64,000 nucleotides of DNA from Nematostella vectensis. Its lineage: Eukaryota > Cnidaria > Anthozoa > Actiniaria > Edwardsiidae. Positions 41,901 through 56,900 of this stretch are shown in pieces; position 1 is the stretch's first letter; the number at the start of each line of letters is the position of its first letter. The notes under the pieces were generated by a model. It worked only from the letters and a program-made list of their open reading frames with translations. It made no database searches and had not been told where the DNA came from. The stretch covers positions 7,833,042 through 7,897,041 of the forward strand of contig NC_064041.1 in the NCBI RefSeq assembly GCF_932526225.1, given 5' to 3'. Position numbers and translations under genes: made by a program.

Positions 41901-44900
41901 CCCAGATTAGTTCCGTCCCCGAAACGCTGGTTAGCGCTAACTCTGGGTCAGTTTGGAGGTAAAATCTAACCCTGCTCGCGAGGTGGGTTAACTCGCTAAC
42001 CCACTGTTTAGTTGGCGTAACACAGGCCTCCCAAACTTTGTAGTAGAACTAAAGCTTCATAAAATAAAGTTGTCGACAAAAAAGACGTTACACAAAACAA
42101 TGTAGGGATGAAATATCCTAACATTTCGCTTTATTATGTGACATTCGTTGCGATGCTGACTTGAAAATTGTGCTGGGACAGACAGAAAGTTACATGAAAT
42201 TTATACTTGAAATGAATTTGTCTCGCTAGTGTCACGCACCAACTCGAATCCTGCAAATGACACTTTTTTGGCCATGAAATGGAGGTAATTACAGGTGATG
42301 TAGAGGTGTTTTGGGGCTTTTCTGCGAAAATAAAATCCCTTTTCTGTTGATATACTGGGTACCCTGTGTGAATTTTACTCCTCAAACCAGTTTTTCACTC
42401 GTTTAATCCAAGGTTAGTAATTGGGGGGATTACTTGGCTTTCGGGAACGGTGAGTTATCCGTCGGTTAGCTAACCTACGATTAGCGAATTTTAACCCGGG
42501 ATTAGGCGCTGATCGAGGGTTAAGTTAATCGGCCTTCCAGGAACCGGCCCCCGATTTACTAACCCTGGATTAAGCGAGTGAAAAACTAGTTTGGCGAGTA
42601 AAATTCACACAGAATACTCACAGTAGATCAACTCAAATATTTATCTTTGGTGATTTTATTTTCGCAGAGAAGCCCAAAAACACCTCTTCATCGCCTGTAA
42701 TTACCTCCATTTCATTGCCAAAAATGTAATTTGCAGGATTCGAGTTTGGTGCGTAGCGAGATCGTGGGTTAGGGCAAATTTAACCCTGGGTTAGCGCTAA
42801 TCGGCTTTTCAGGAACCGGCCCCATTAGTGTAATAAACAGTCAACCATAAATGTAAGAACACGTCGCCCATAAATGTAATAAACAGTCAACCATAAATGT
42901 AAGAACACGTCGCCCATGAATGTTATAAACCACGTTAACCATAAATGTAATTACACGTCGCCCATAAATTTTATAATTTTGACTCATATAAACATCATTA
43001 TGCGGTCTAACTTGGCAGATGCGATGTAGGTGTCAAGGGGGTGCAATGATATATCAACTGAGCATGACGTCATCGATGACGACACTAAAAACGGCAATAC
43101 TCATATCTCATCATAGAAACATCATAAGGCGATCTAAGTTGACATATGTCATGTAGGTATGAAGGGGTGTGCAACGTCTTGTCAACTCAGCATGACGTCA
43201 TCTATGACGTTACTAGAAACGGCAATACTCATATTTCATCATAGAAACATCAAAGGGCGGTCTAACTTATATCTCATCACAGAAATATCATAAGGCTTTT
43301 AAAATCGAAACACTTCCCCCCCCCTTTAGACCTCGGAAATTTCGTGAGGACCCCCCACAGTATCCTCAGCCCCCCCCCCCCTTGTATATAAATTCTATTT
43401 CATGGCCTTTGCCTTATCGTAGTACATCGGGAGAAACCCGGCGAACTTCTAAGGCATAAACAACAGGCGCTATCTGATTTTGAACGACACCGTACAAAAA
43501 AAAAAAAACGTGGACGAGATTTATGAATACGCGTATTTGGGAACAAACTGTTTATTGATTTATTTGAAAGTTTTTCTTAATCACTTTCTTATATATCTTT
43601 GTCTTTATCACTTTGCATGTCTTATTGCCATTACATCCTGATCTCTACACTCCTAGAAAATTAGTTTTATACATCGATGCATATTTTGTACAATGGTCTA
43701 GTCATTGGGTCACGTGACCATTCCCCTCTATTAACTATGGCCACATATGGTTCTACAAACTTTTAGTTGTGCAGGAGCAGTTTACAACCGTCATACCTGT
43801 CAACTCTCCCGCATTAGGCGGGAGTCTCAAGATTTTGGACCCCTTTTCCCGCTCTCCCGCGTAGAGCACTAAATCTCATTTAGCGATTTTTATCGCTTCC
43901 AATTATTCCATAGAAAATCGTCATTTTGCCTATTTTATATTAATATATTTGAAACAACAATACCCTTGCGTAGCGCTATTTATCTAACACCCTCGTGAGA
44001 TCTATAAGTGGATTTGTTCGCGAGAGCTTTCTATACGGCAAACGCCTGCAAGGCTAAACCCACCCCTCCCCCAAAAAATGAATATACCCCACCCCTTCCC
44101 CCCAAAAAATTATGAAGCCTTGAGATTTTCGGAGGTTGACAGGTATGAACCATTTTGTGTACAGTGTGACAAGCGCATGGTCAAACTGTAGTACCCTTTG
44201 GTGGGCGGAATTTTCATCGTTATACCGAGAATACCGTCATACCGAATACAGTTATAACTTTATACCTAAAGGCATTCACATTTTGCCACCTATTAAAGCC
44301 GCATTGTCACCAGTTTACTTCCGGAGGTCCGACGGAAACCTCAACCGTTAAAAGAAAAAAGAATCTATTAAAATCCGAGATATTAAACAGGCCATCCGCT
44401 GTAAATTATCAATCACATCCTCAAAGAAACTTCCAATAAACACACTGCTTTCAATATTTTGAAATATTTTTCGCGTTTTCCGTTAAAAATCATCGGAGAT
44501 TGTTACGTAATCGACCGGAAGTAAACTGGTGACAATGCTGCTTTAATCCATTACTCTACTGTATAGGCTTAAAATGCACAGAATAAACAAAGCTGCATAT
44601 TTCATTTTTTTTTCTTACAAGGACCATCAACACAATACACTATAGAATGGGTGGCTTGGTTCACAGTACTTACCCGCTTATAAGAACCTAGAAATTAAGA
44701 ACCTGTTAGCCTAAAAATACCAATTCAGACCCCTGTTAAATAATATAGCCTTAAATTTGAAACAGGATCTTATTTTTTTTTAAATGGACCTTTAAGATCT
44801 CCCAGCAATGATATTATTTTAAGGAGTCTGGACCACATATTGTACGAAGGCCAGGCCGGTATTGACGTTCCATCAAATCTAGATACCGCAATTCTACAAG

Positions 44901-47900
44901 CCATTAGTAACTTTTAATTAAATTTTCTTTAAAATTAAGAACCTATTTAAGAACCAAAGTAGCCTAAACATTAAAATAGGACCCGTTGAATGAAAACCTG
45001 TTTAGGCTAACCTGGAAAAACCTAGTATCTTATAAGCGGGTAAGTACTGTAAAAGGTGTATCTTGGAGTCACAAAGAATACACACTGTAGCGAACCTGTA
45101 GCTAATAAGGATAATGCATCATAGTTGTTAAAAATTCCTTGTATACTTTAGTTCTCTGGCAGTGAAGTTAAAAGGAATACCTGCTGATGTGGTTGCTAAG
45201 CGACTGTTGCCAAGGCTACTGAACCGGTTTGTGTTGGCAGAGCCAAGTGCAGAGAAAGAGTTCCTACCGCACATACTCTCTCCTTGTGATGGTAAGGACT
45301 AAACCTTCATATGTACATTGTTACTATCATTGTCATCATCGTCGTCGTCGTTATCATCATCATCTATCATCATCATCATCACCACCACCACCACCACCAC
45401 TATCATCAAACATCATGATCATTCATCATCATCATTATTATCATCATCACCACCAATAACACCATCATCAATCATCACCAATCATCATCAATCATCATCT
45501 TCGACGTCGTCGTCGTCGTCATCATCATCATAATGGCATCATCATTCTCATAATCAATCATCATCAATCATCATCATCATCATCAATCATAATCAATTAT
45601 CATCATCATGATTATAATGATGATAGATAATGATGATAAGAATGATAATGACAATCATGGTCATGCTAATGATGATGGCGATGGCGGTTTAAGGCCATCC
45701 GCTTTAAATTTTCAGTGACATTCATGAAGAAACTTCCAATAGACACACTGCTTTAACGAGTTTCAATATTTTTCGCGTTTTTAATTAAAAATCATCGGAG
45801 AATGTTACGTAATGTTACGTCAGTGACCTGGTGCAACAACCGCTTTAACACAACGACTAACATCGTGCCTGTTTTCCAAAAAGGTGAAACTGGAAGCGAA
45901 GATGACGGCATCCAACCGATACTTCCCTTAAATCTATTCAAGTAAGTTATGCAAAACCCACCCAGCGGGTATTATTTGATGATCCTCCAATAAAAAAATG
46001 AGTCACCTCGATGATCCATTATTGCTCTAGGTATAAATGCGAAATATTGTTTGAATTAAAAAAAAAAAACACACAAAGAAAAGAAAATATGACCAGCTTT
46101 CGGTTGGGGGGGGGGGGGGGGGGGTGGTCCCAGCGTTTTAAGCTGGCACCAGTTTTGAATTACATGACGAATCTTTCAGAAGATATATCTTTCAGAAGTT
46201 CTTAAGTCAGTATTAGTAAGCAAATACACTTGCCACCACTATACCTTTAAGCACTTTTTATTCGAAATCGCGTGCACTCTATCATCTTAATGGCGTCTTA
46301 GATAAAAACCAAGATATAGTGGCAGAGTTAAGGACACATCACATGAATTATGTTTTAAATTGAGCCGTAAGTAGTAATCGCAACTTTGTTGTTAAATTTT
46401 CGCAAAAATTTGCCCTATTTTGAAGCTCGCGACTCTATTTCTTAATCGCTCTTACAGATATCTCTGAAACCCCACACATGGCTAGATAACCATGTGCTAC
46501 ATAATAGGTGGAAAGGACTTAAGAAAAAATATAGATATGGGCTAGAGCTTTGTACTAGAATAAAAGGAGGCGGGCGTCTTACTCACGTGCATTTATTTCG
46601 ATCAACACAATTTATACGCCATATTATATTTTCATCCTTGTGTTATTGATTTGGTGTACTGGATATGGAATCTGAATCCATTTCTTCGCGCAGTGCGTTT
46701 TCAAAGATGGATGGTGTGATGGAGGGAAGACTGGGTCGAGCTCCCTTGGTTTTCTTAATTTTTTTTTCATGCCGTCTACGCTTAACCTTAATTTTAATAA
46801 CCACCAATTAACTTGCGCGTAAGAAAACTAAACAAATTTTCCCCTGATAATATTTTTGTTATAATTATTTTTTGTTTCGCCGAATTAGAATTAGTTTCAG
46901 CGACTATGGGAAATAATATATCTGAGATAAAATCCCAATCCCAATTTCTTAGTTATAGTTCTTCAGGCATTTTATTATAAACAAGCATTATAAACAAGCT
47001 TTTTAAAATTATTATTTTCATTTTCTGCTCTTTCTGAAGAAATCCGCTTAAAGGTAATAAAGATCACATCTAACATCTGACATGTACTACTTTGCTCTTT
47101 ATAATCGCGTTTTTTGACGTTGCCAATGGACAATTTCCGTTGTTCTCCAATAATAAATTCAACGCAGTTTTTATATTTAATTAGAAAAAGTGATTATGAA
47201 TATAGTTCAAATTAGTGTGCGAAAATTGGGACCAATAAAAGCTTAGGCGAAGTTCAAACGTCGAACATACTGAAAACGCTAAAATTATTATTTTTTCAGA
47301 CATATAAATTGACACATGAATTGTTAGGCTAAACTTATTATTTTTTCAGACATATGAATTGACACATGAATTGTTAGGGTGTGTCTTTTCGTTCAGTGTT
47401 CAAATACATAGGCTCAGCTTGATAACGACAAAGTTGAGTTCGAGGTTTCAAACCTAAGGAGGTTTAAAACAAACCATGTACAAAACCTGTGTACATCTTC
47501 TTTAAATAACAACTTTCATTGACATATTTCTACATGTTATTTACACAAGTTTTAGTTAAAAGTGCGGAGATGATTTGACCAATACAAGATCTAATAAGAG
47601 ATGTTTAGGTATATAACATAGCCTATACATATATAATTTGGAGAATTTCCCTTGTAATGTCTTCCAAGATCATCACATTTATTTGTTTTTCATTTAACAA
47701 ACGCTCACTATATTATTATTATTTTTTCGAAAAGCCAGATTCAAGAAGAACAATGTTTTTGGGGCATGTAACATCTACGTTATCTTTTCAGTTGTTGAAA
47801 CCCTGCAAAACTATTCATACAATTGCCTAAAGACAAGAAAACAATGACCGGACTTCGTTTCTGAAGTCGTTTTTCATGAGCGCATAAACAAAGAAATTCG

Positions 47901-50900
47901 GTGCCGAGTTGAAGTACCGCATGAGTACCATAGCGTAGAAGCGTATGTTCGATTCGTTCTCATTACACGTAGGCACATCGAAGTAGTTACAGATCAACCA
48001 GTACTGCAAAAACGAACTGCAAACGAGGAAAATTGCTATGACGACGCCAACAGCCGCTGTGGAAGCATTTCTATGACGAGTTTCGAGGCGTCTCTGCCGA
48101 GTGTTGCTAGGGTTAGTGGTAGAGTTGCTTGACTCCTGCACGTCGGTTGCACGCATATGTTTTAAGTGCCTTCTAGCGACAAATGCTATTCGTACGTATG
48201 CGTAAATCATGAAGATATTTGGTAAGATTACGAAGGTTGGGATATAGAAGATCTGGTATCGTAAGAATGTAGAGCTTTCAGCGTTATTAAGTTTCAGAAC
48301 GAGAAACGGAATTCGTTGAAGAAGTGCGACCATCCAGGCTATTACTATCATGGCGAGACAACCGTTAGAGTTTACTAGATTATGGTGGGTGAAAGGATGG
48401 ACAATAGCCAGATATCTGTCGAGAGTTAATGCAAAAAGGTTTGCCACTGAGGCAATTAAAAAAACGTTCATGAAAAACTCCAGTATTGCCCATGTCTCGG
48501 GACTGTACGTCACTGGTAACCAAACGTATAAGAAGAGACTTGGTCCGTTGTAAACACCAACGCAGAAATCCGCAACTGCCAACGACAGAATATACCAGTT
48601 CGGGGATCTTCGCTGTCGGAGTCTTTTCCTAGAAGCAATGATGTACATAACTAAACCATTTCCAAGAACAGTTAAAAGCGTCATAATCACTCTTAGTACC
48701 CAGTACCATGTTGGACGTTGCATAGTCCCACCGCCTTTAGTATTATTCCAAGAAATCGCATTCATTTCTTTCTCGAGAACAGATAGATTCATCATGGTTT
48801 GGTTGACTTTCCTGCGCCCTTTTTGTAATCTTCTCCTTCTTTGTGTTTTTGCTCAAGCTCAGTTCGAGTCCAAATGAGACGTTGCCTTTTTTGTTCGTTT
48901 TTATATTTCTCTTTTCAACTACTGTCTTCCTGTATCTGATACAAGTGTCATTAAAACTTAAGAACATCTGGCCTTGTTTTTAGCTCGAATATTAGCATTC
49001 GGCTTATTAAAACTGAACAACAGTTTCACGGTGCTGGGTTAAATACTGCAAATAGAAATTGATGACTATGTTTTAGTTTTCAATTATATAGGGGTCGAGA
49101 TGTCGTAACCCAATACACGATGCCGCACATTGTGTTTTACTTCTCCCCGTTTTAATCTTCTAATCTATTTTATCTGATTATTGCTTTTATTCAGACAGAA
49201 ACGGAAGAACAGATTAAAATTTGTAATAAGTAACGATCTCATTGAATAATCGCTGCTCTCACCAATATTCCAAATCGAAAAGGGGCGGATTTAATATCTT
49301 GAAACACCGCTTGAGCGCTAGCCCCTAGCAAGATCGTGCTGGTATACGAGAATAGGTTCGAGCTAGTGGGGTTACGAGAACTTTCTTAGCGCACCTGTCT
49401 TAGTCAACGGACATAGTTCCTCTCTATGTTCTGCAAAATTAGTTTAGTTTGTCAATTTGTTTGCACTGACTTTGCGTTGTTTCCAACTTTCTCTTTTTGC
49501 CTTTACATCCTTTTATTGTCTCAGAGTAGGTACGTTCTGTATGTATTTTCTTTAATTTAGAAATTGGGAGGGCGTCAAACAGCGGCGTCCTTAGGTCCCA
49601 CGGGATTATTTTAATTAAAATTAAGTTGATATATATGTTGACAATCAGGAAAAAGTGGAAATTTTTATTGAGGTGATTGGGGGGATGGCAAAATATGTTT
49701 GTTTGTTAGGGATATTAGTTGTTTTCAATGGAATATGCACAGTATTTAAAAGGTGAGCAGGTGTATTTTCCCGCGCTTTTTAGAGGTTACCCCGTCCAAT
49801 CAGCACACGATCTAAACAAAGATTCTTATCTTCCCAGGGAGCACTGCGTGCCTATTTTATCCAAGCTATGGACTATCAAGGATCTCCATGTTCGTATGAT
49901 CCTGTTAAGATTCTTCCCTTTTTTTGTCGGCGCTTACGATACAGAGGCACTGGAGACGTTTATCATGCCACAGGTGAGACCAGGGGGGGGATTAAAAGAA
50001 ATAGATACCTTTATTGCGCTCTGTCAGGTCCCATTTTACAGCCATCAGCCACAATAATCAATGCTAAAACCTCCATTAGAAGCGAGTTACCATCTTTAGG
50101 CTAAATTGAATGCCTGCACTGCATCATGGGAGTCTTGGAAACACCTTGACGGGAAAACTCCTCCCCCATAATCATAACAGTCTCTTTACCCCAAAGCCAA
50201 ACAAAACATTTCCAGGTCCAAGGAACTCAGAATAAGCCTGTAAACAATTTTTGAATAAGGTTGGGTAGCAAAGATGGTCCACATTGGAGAGTATGAGGCC
50301 ATTCACTAGAAAATTCCTTTCTCACTCGATGAAGCCCAAACAAGGAATTATCCCATTGAATCAACCTCAGCGTGCAAACACCCATAAGCACAGCATTAAT
50401 TATGCCCAAATGGACTTTATGATGTCCTGAGGCACTCTCCAGATGTAAAAAAGCTGTAATTTTTTAAGCAAATTACAAGCAAAATTGTTGTAAGCAACAG
50501 GCTCTAGCAGCGCCGTCGCTTGAAATAAAAAAGGCACCGCAGTGCATTGTTGGAAACTTCAAGGTAGCTTAGCTTAACTGATAGTGTTGGACTTGAGATA
50601 GGGGGGGGGAGGTTTCTGTTTCCAGTCTGTTTTTCTTACAATTTTGCTCAAAAGTACCCAGGAGTGAAAGGGTTTAGCATCCTCTGCCAGCCGCCATTTT
50701 GTCATCCTAGCAATGTACCAAGTGTGAAAAAGCACCCATTTCCATCGGCTGATATGGGGGAGCAATGGAATGCAATATTTGTTATTTAATTTGGTAAATA
50801 AAAGATTAAACTTTTAAATGTTTTTTTACTAATTACGTGTATTCATTCAATGAAAATAATAACAAAGGTGTGGCTGACAAGGGCACTTTAATCAAAGACG

Positions 50901-53900
50901 ACGTTAACTTGGACGTTATCCAGTTACAAATTATTTTCTCTTTTTACCGAACTACCAAACTACGACGTCGAAAGCACCAATTTTTACGGTCTAACTAGGA
51001 CGGGAACGTTTTCTCTGAAGTAGAAATAACAGCCGTGTCTTCCAAGCTTACACATCATCCTGGCTAACACTTTGGGCATGTGTGAATGATGTTCCATTCC
51101 ACATGATTGCTTTTGAGGAGTTTGGGAAGGGGGCAGTAAACAGAATACCCTTCCACAAAGAGTCCAATTTGGGACTTCACACTTCCACTGCCTGGCGGCA
51201 AATCCGTACGAGTTGTAGTTAACAAATAGCTCATGTCTGTTCTTAGATGCTGATTGGCTTACGCGATACGGATGACTCTCTTGTGTCCGCTACATTTCAC
51301 GCGCTAGCAGCGCTCGTGCCACTACTCGGAGGGGAAGTGGTCGTAGGAGGTCAGCGGCAGAAGTATTTTACTGAGGGGAGGCCCAAGGTAATACGCAGAA
51401 TCAGGGGCGGATCGAACGACGGAGGGGGGGGGGAGGGCATTTATTGTAAAAGTGGGAGGGTCCTTTTAGTTCATATAACAATTGACAAAAATAATTCTTC
51501 TGATATAACATTCTCGTATTCTCAGTTCAGCATGGGAGTTTCGCCAGTCACCAAGAATAATACTCGTAAGTAGCGCAACCATAGTAGTTGTCATCTTCAT
51601 TATTATTGCCATCGGCATCGGCATCGTCATCATCATCGTTATCATCATCGTCATCATCATCATCATCATTATCATATATAATCGGCGTCATTGCCTTTAT
51701 CATCATCAATATTACACTTGGCAAAGGTATTCTGGATTTATGTTTTAAACTGATATCGAAATAAAACAAATATATAAATACAACGAACCAGCATTTCTGA
51801 TACCTTTAATAACTTTACCTTTGATAATTTCGTAAGGATTCTTTTTTTTTTTTGCTGGTAAAGACTTATTTTGTTGAGCAAACTGGTGTAAACTATATAA
51901 ACGTGCCACTAACACTCTGGCAGTTCTAAAAAAGTTTTCTTTGCCTCTATCACTATTACTTTTAGACAGAGAGATGGAAAAGAAAAAACCCATGTATCAG
52001 AGATTACAGTAAATCTAGAATCATTTGTAAACCACAGCTATAGATTAAAATAATTTAAAAAAAAGCAATTACAGAAGAGATTTCCCAGCGTACCATCATT
52101 ATTGTCGTCGTCGCCAACTAAGTTATTGTCGTGGCAAGATGTCATATCTTGTCCATTCAATTTTCATCTCTTTGTAAACAACGCTAGCTTAGTATGGAAA
52201 ACACAGCGAAACATCATGCAATTTGGTGTGCAAACAGCTCATTTAGATTTTCTCATTCAGCGAAACATCATTCAGTTTGGTGTGCAAACAGCTTATTTAG
52301 ATTTTCTCATATCGCGAAACATCATGCAATTTGGTGTGCAAACATCTCAATCTAATTTTCTCATTCCGCGAAACATCATGGAATTTGGTGTGCAAACAGC
52401 TCAATATAATTTTCTTGTTCCGCGAAACATCATGCAATTTGGTGTGCAAACAGCTCAATCTAATTTTGTCATTCCGCGAAACATCAAAACCTGGTGTTCA
52501 AGCATCTCGATCAAAAATTTTCATTCCACGAAATATCATGCAATTTGTTGTGCGGACAGCTCATTTAGATTTTCTCATTCCGCGAAACATAAAACCTGGT
52601 GTTCAAACATCTGAATAAAAAAAATCTCATCCCGCAAAACATCATGCAATTTGGTGTGCAAGAGCTCATTTAGATTTTCTCATTCCGCGAAACATCATAA
52701 AACCTGGTGTTCAAACATCTGAATAAAAAAATCTCATCCCGCGAAACATCATGCAATTTGGTGTGCAAGAGCTCATTTAGATTTTCTCATTCCGCGAAAC
52801 ATCATAAAACCTGGTGTTCAAACATCTGAATTTAAAAATTTCATCCCGCGAAACATCATGCAATTTTGTGTGCAAACAGCTCCTTTAGATTATCTCATTC
52901 CGCGAAACATCATAAAACCTGGTGTTCAAACATCTGAAGTAAAAATTTTCATCCCGCGAAACATCATGCAATTTGGTGTGCAAACAGCTCATTTAGATTT
53001 TCTCATTCAGCGAAACATCATTCAGTTTGGTGTGCAAACAGCTCATTTAGATTTTCTCATATCGCGAAACATCATGCAATTTGGTGTGCAAACATCTCAA
53101 TCTAATTTTCTCATTCCGCGAAACATCATGGAATTTGGTGTGCAAACAGCTCAATATAATTTTCTTGTTCCGCGAAACATCATGCAATTTGGTGTGCAAA
53201 CAGCTCAATCTAATTTTGTCATTCCGCGAAACATCAAAACCTGGTGTTCAAGCATCTCGATCAAAAATTTTCATTCCACGAAATATCATGCAATTTGTTG
53301 TGCGGACAGCTCATTTAGATTTTCTCATTCCGCGAAACATAAAACCTGGTGTTGAAACATCTGAATAAAAAAATCTCATCCCGCGAAACATCATGCAATT
53401 TGGTGTGCAAGAGCTCATTTAGATTTTCTCATTCCGCGAAACATAAAACCTGGTGTTCAAACATCTAAATAAAAAAAATTCATCCCGCGAAACATCATGC
53501 AATTTGGTGTGCAAGACCTCATTTAGATTTTCTCATTCCGCGAAACATCATAAAACCTGGTGTTCAAACATCTGAATTAAAAAATTTCATCCCGCGAAAC
53601 ATCATGCAATTTGGTGTGCAAGAGCTCATTTAGATTTTGTCATCCCGCGAAACATCATGCAATTTTGTGTGCAAACAGCTCCTTTAGATTATCTCATTCC
53701 GCGAAACATCATAAAACCTGGTGTTCAAACATCTGAATTAAAAATTTTCATCCCGCGAAACATCATGCAATTTGTTGTGCAGACAGCTCATTTAGATTTT
53801 CTCATTCCGCAAAACATCATGCAATTTGGTGTGCAAACAGCTCCTTTAGATTTTCTCATTCCGCGAAACATCATAAAACCTGGTGTTTAAACATCTCAAT

Positions 53901-56900
53901 CAAAAATTTTCATTCCGCGAAACATCATGCGACTTGAAGAGGAGGTGCCCATCACGAATCACGAATTTTTCTACAGGCTTCACGAACCACAGTTTTAACT
54001 TTTGCTTTGCTGCTGAATATATGATTTAATATACATAGATCAACGCTGCGGTTGACACACTCAGTTAAACTAACACACAATGACATCAATGTTTACTTCT
54101 ACATATAAATGTATGAATCGTGATGCGAAAAAACCGTTACAATCGATGCGGAGTGATTGTACTACAGCTCCTGTCAAGTTGAGCACTGTTTTGCAGTCGC
54201 TCTCGTTACATGAATTTCATGTTTTAATTATTCTCGGCGTCTACGGTCACATTTTACGAATTTAGAGTTGCGAAATAACGAGTCACGAAAGTAAAAATAC
54301 CCCAATCACGGATGACGATTCACGAATTTGTTTTTAGGCTTTTCACGAATCTCGAATTTAATTTAGGGGCAATCACGAATCACGAAAATACTCTTCACCA
54401 CCCTGTTAACAGCATCTTTCAGCATATTAGGTTACAAACAGAAACAAACACAACATTTTCCACTACCTTCCAGCATCCATCTCTCAGCAATGCTCTCTGC
54501 TGCTTGCTCAAGGACAAAGCACGGGCTCTAGGTTAATTTGACTCCGAAAGGAAGTCTAATGTCTTTTTTGTGTTGTATAAAGCACAGCGAGCTCTGTCTC
54601 TACGAGCTTACGACGTTTCAAACGACGCGCTGTGTTACCGCCGCCGCCACCTGGTAAATGAGTAATTCGACTCCCAGCGTCGCGTTTATTCTCTTCAAAC
54701 GCGACGCTAGGTGTCGGGGGTTAAGTTACTGATTTATCAGGTGGCGGAGGTGGCTACACAGCGCGTCGTTTGGAAGGTCGCAAGAGGGACAGGGCTCGCT
54801 GTATGAGCGAAACCAGGGCAAATACTTGCAGTTGAAGTAGGGATACGTGCTTTAGACGTCATTTTGGAGTCAAATTATACTATAGCCTGTGGACAAAGGC
54901 TAGAGATAGGGGCTAGCTTTGATGGTTTCTTTTTTATTTTCAGATATACACAAGTCATCTGATCAAAAGCAGACAAAAGCCATCGCCCCACTAAACGTAC
55001 TAGACGCTCTACACATGCACCCCAAACCGAACTTGAAGGAGGAAAAGCCACCTCAGAAGATCACTAGCGAAGAACAGAAACAAAAGGAGAGGAATCGGCA
55101 AAAACATCGGGAAGAAATGGAGAGGAAACGGGAGAAATTACAGAAAGAAAGGGAACTGAAAAAAGCCAAAAGGGAGAAAGAAAGGGATGAAAATGAAAAA
55201 GCAAGAAAAACGTTACTAGAGCTGGCCAAAGAGCAAGCGTTAGAGATAGGTTGGTGATAGCCAACATTTTCATCAACATCTTTTTCATCACCATCACCAT
55301 CATAATCGTCAGCAGCGTAGTCATTATTACAATTGCCTGTCATCGCATTGCTTAACTCATTAAAGCAAACCCAGGAACGCTGGCATCAGCATCTATTACC
55401 AAGCCATGCTCTTTTACATCAGTATCTACTAACAAGCCATCCTCTTTACATCAGTATCTACTAACAAGCCATACTCTTTACAACAGTATCTACTAACAAG
55501 CCATACTCTTTACATCGGTATCTACTACCAAGCCATACTCTTTACATCAGTATCTACAAACAAGCCATACTCTTTACATCAGTATCTACTAACAAGCCAT
55601 ACTCTTTACATCAGTATCTACTAACAAGCCATACTCGTTACATCAGTATCTACTAACAAGCCATACTCTTTACATCAGTATCTACTACCAAGCCATACTC
55701 TTTACATCAGTATCTACTAACAAGCCATACTCTATACATCAGTATCTACTACCAAGCCATACTCTTTACATCAGTATCTACTAACAAGCCATACTCTTTA
55801 CATCAGTATCTACTAACAAGCCACACTCTTTACATCAGTATCTACTAACAAGCCATACTCTTTACATCAGTATCTACTAACAAGACACACTCTTTACATT
55901 AGCATCTACTAACAAGCCATACTCTTTACATCAGTATCTACTACCAAGCCATACTCTTTACATCAGTATCTACAAACAAGCCATACTCTTTACATCGGCC
56001 TCTACTAACAAGTCATACTCTTTACAACCTATTTTCTCTGAAATGTTTTTCTGTCGTTACCCATGACGCCTGATGGAACTGGGGCCCCGACTCTTCAAGC
56101 TGCACTTTACCTACTTCATTGCCCAACATTAGTATTTGATTATATAACTCTTGACATAATATTGATCGCGGTCCTAATAAAACCACGTGTTTGCTTCTAG
56201 TCGTACCTGAACACGAAGTTATAAGTAAAGAAGATGAGCTCGATGATGACTTCGAGGACTGGGACGAGTTCGAAACTGCTGAGCCTGAGCCTGAGCCGGA
56301 GCCATCAGTCAAACAAAAACTAAAGACATCCCCGACTCGTTTCCAGACCTCCAGTTCACAGAAATTCGACCTGACGGACGTTGACTTTGCTCCTTTGCAA
56401 AATAATTCCGCCAGAAATGAACCTGATCTCATTGCTTGGAACAATGATGACCGTAGTCCAAAGTCCGATTCACAAAAGCCTGATAGGGAAATCTTAGTTA
56501 AACCGTTTGGAACCGGAAGAGGAATGAAGCTAAGTACAAAAAAGCCCAGTCTCCGTTCAGCCAAGCCCAAACCCCCCGAGGGAGGTGACCTGGGAAAGAT
56601 GTTTGAAATCCCTGATATTACCATCAAGCCTCAGGAGCCGGATTTCTTCTCAGACATGCAGCCAGAATTGGAGTTCAAGCGATACGATGGGGGAGTGGGT
56701 GGGGCCAATGTGTCGACTGGGTACAGTACAATGATGAGTGTGCAAAACACTGCGCAGGTATGACGTCAATACCGATACGATGGGTGAGGGGTCGGGCGCA
56801 ATGTGTCGACAAGGTACGGTACTATGATGCGTGTGCAGAACACTGCGCAGGTATGACGTCAATACCGATACGATGGGTGAGGGGTCGGGCGCAATGTGTC

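Noticed and set aside
45229-45533. Ser/His-rich frames overlapping SCYL3 exon 8
   Set aside because: They run through the donor into an ATC/CAT microsatellite. Only 45152-45291 is coding.
52102-53355. Two 165-170-residue plus-strand frames that look like a repeat protein
   Set aside because: The frames exist because the satellite unit is 57 bases. Units shift frame in places, and no start, splice or domain evidence supports a gene.
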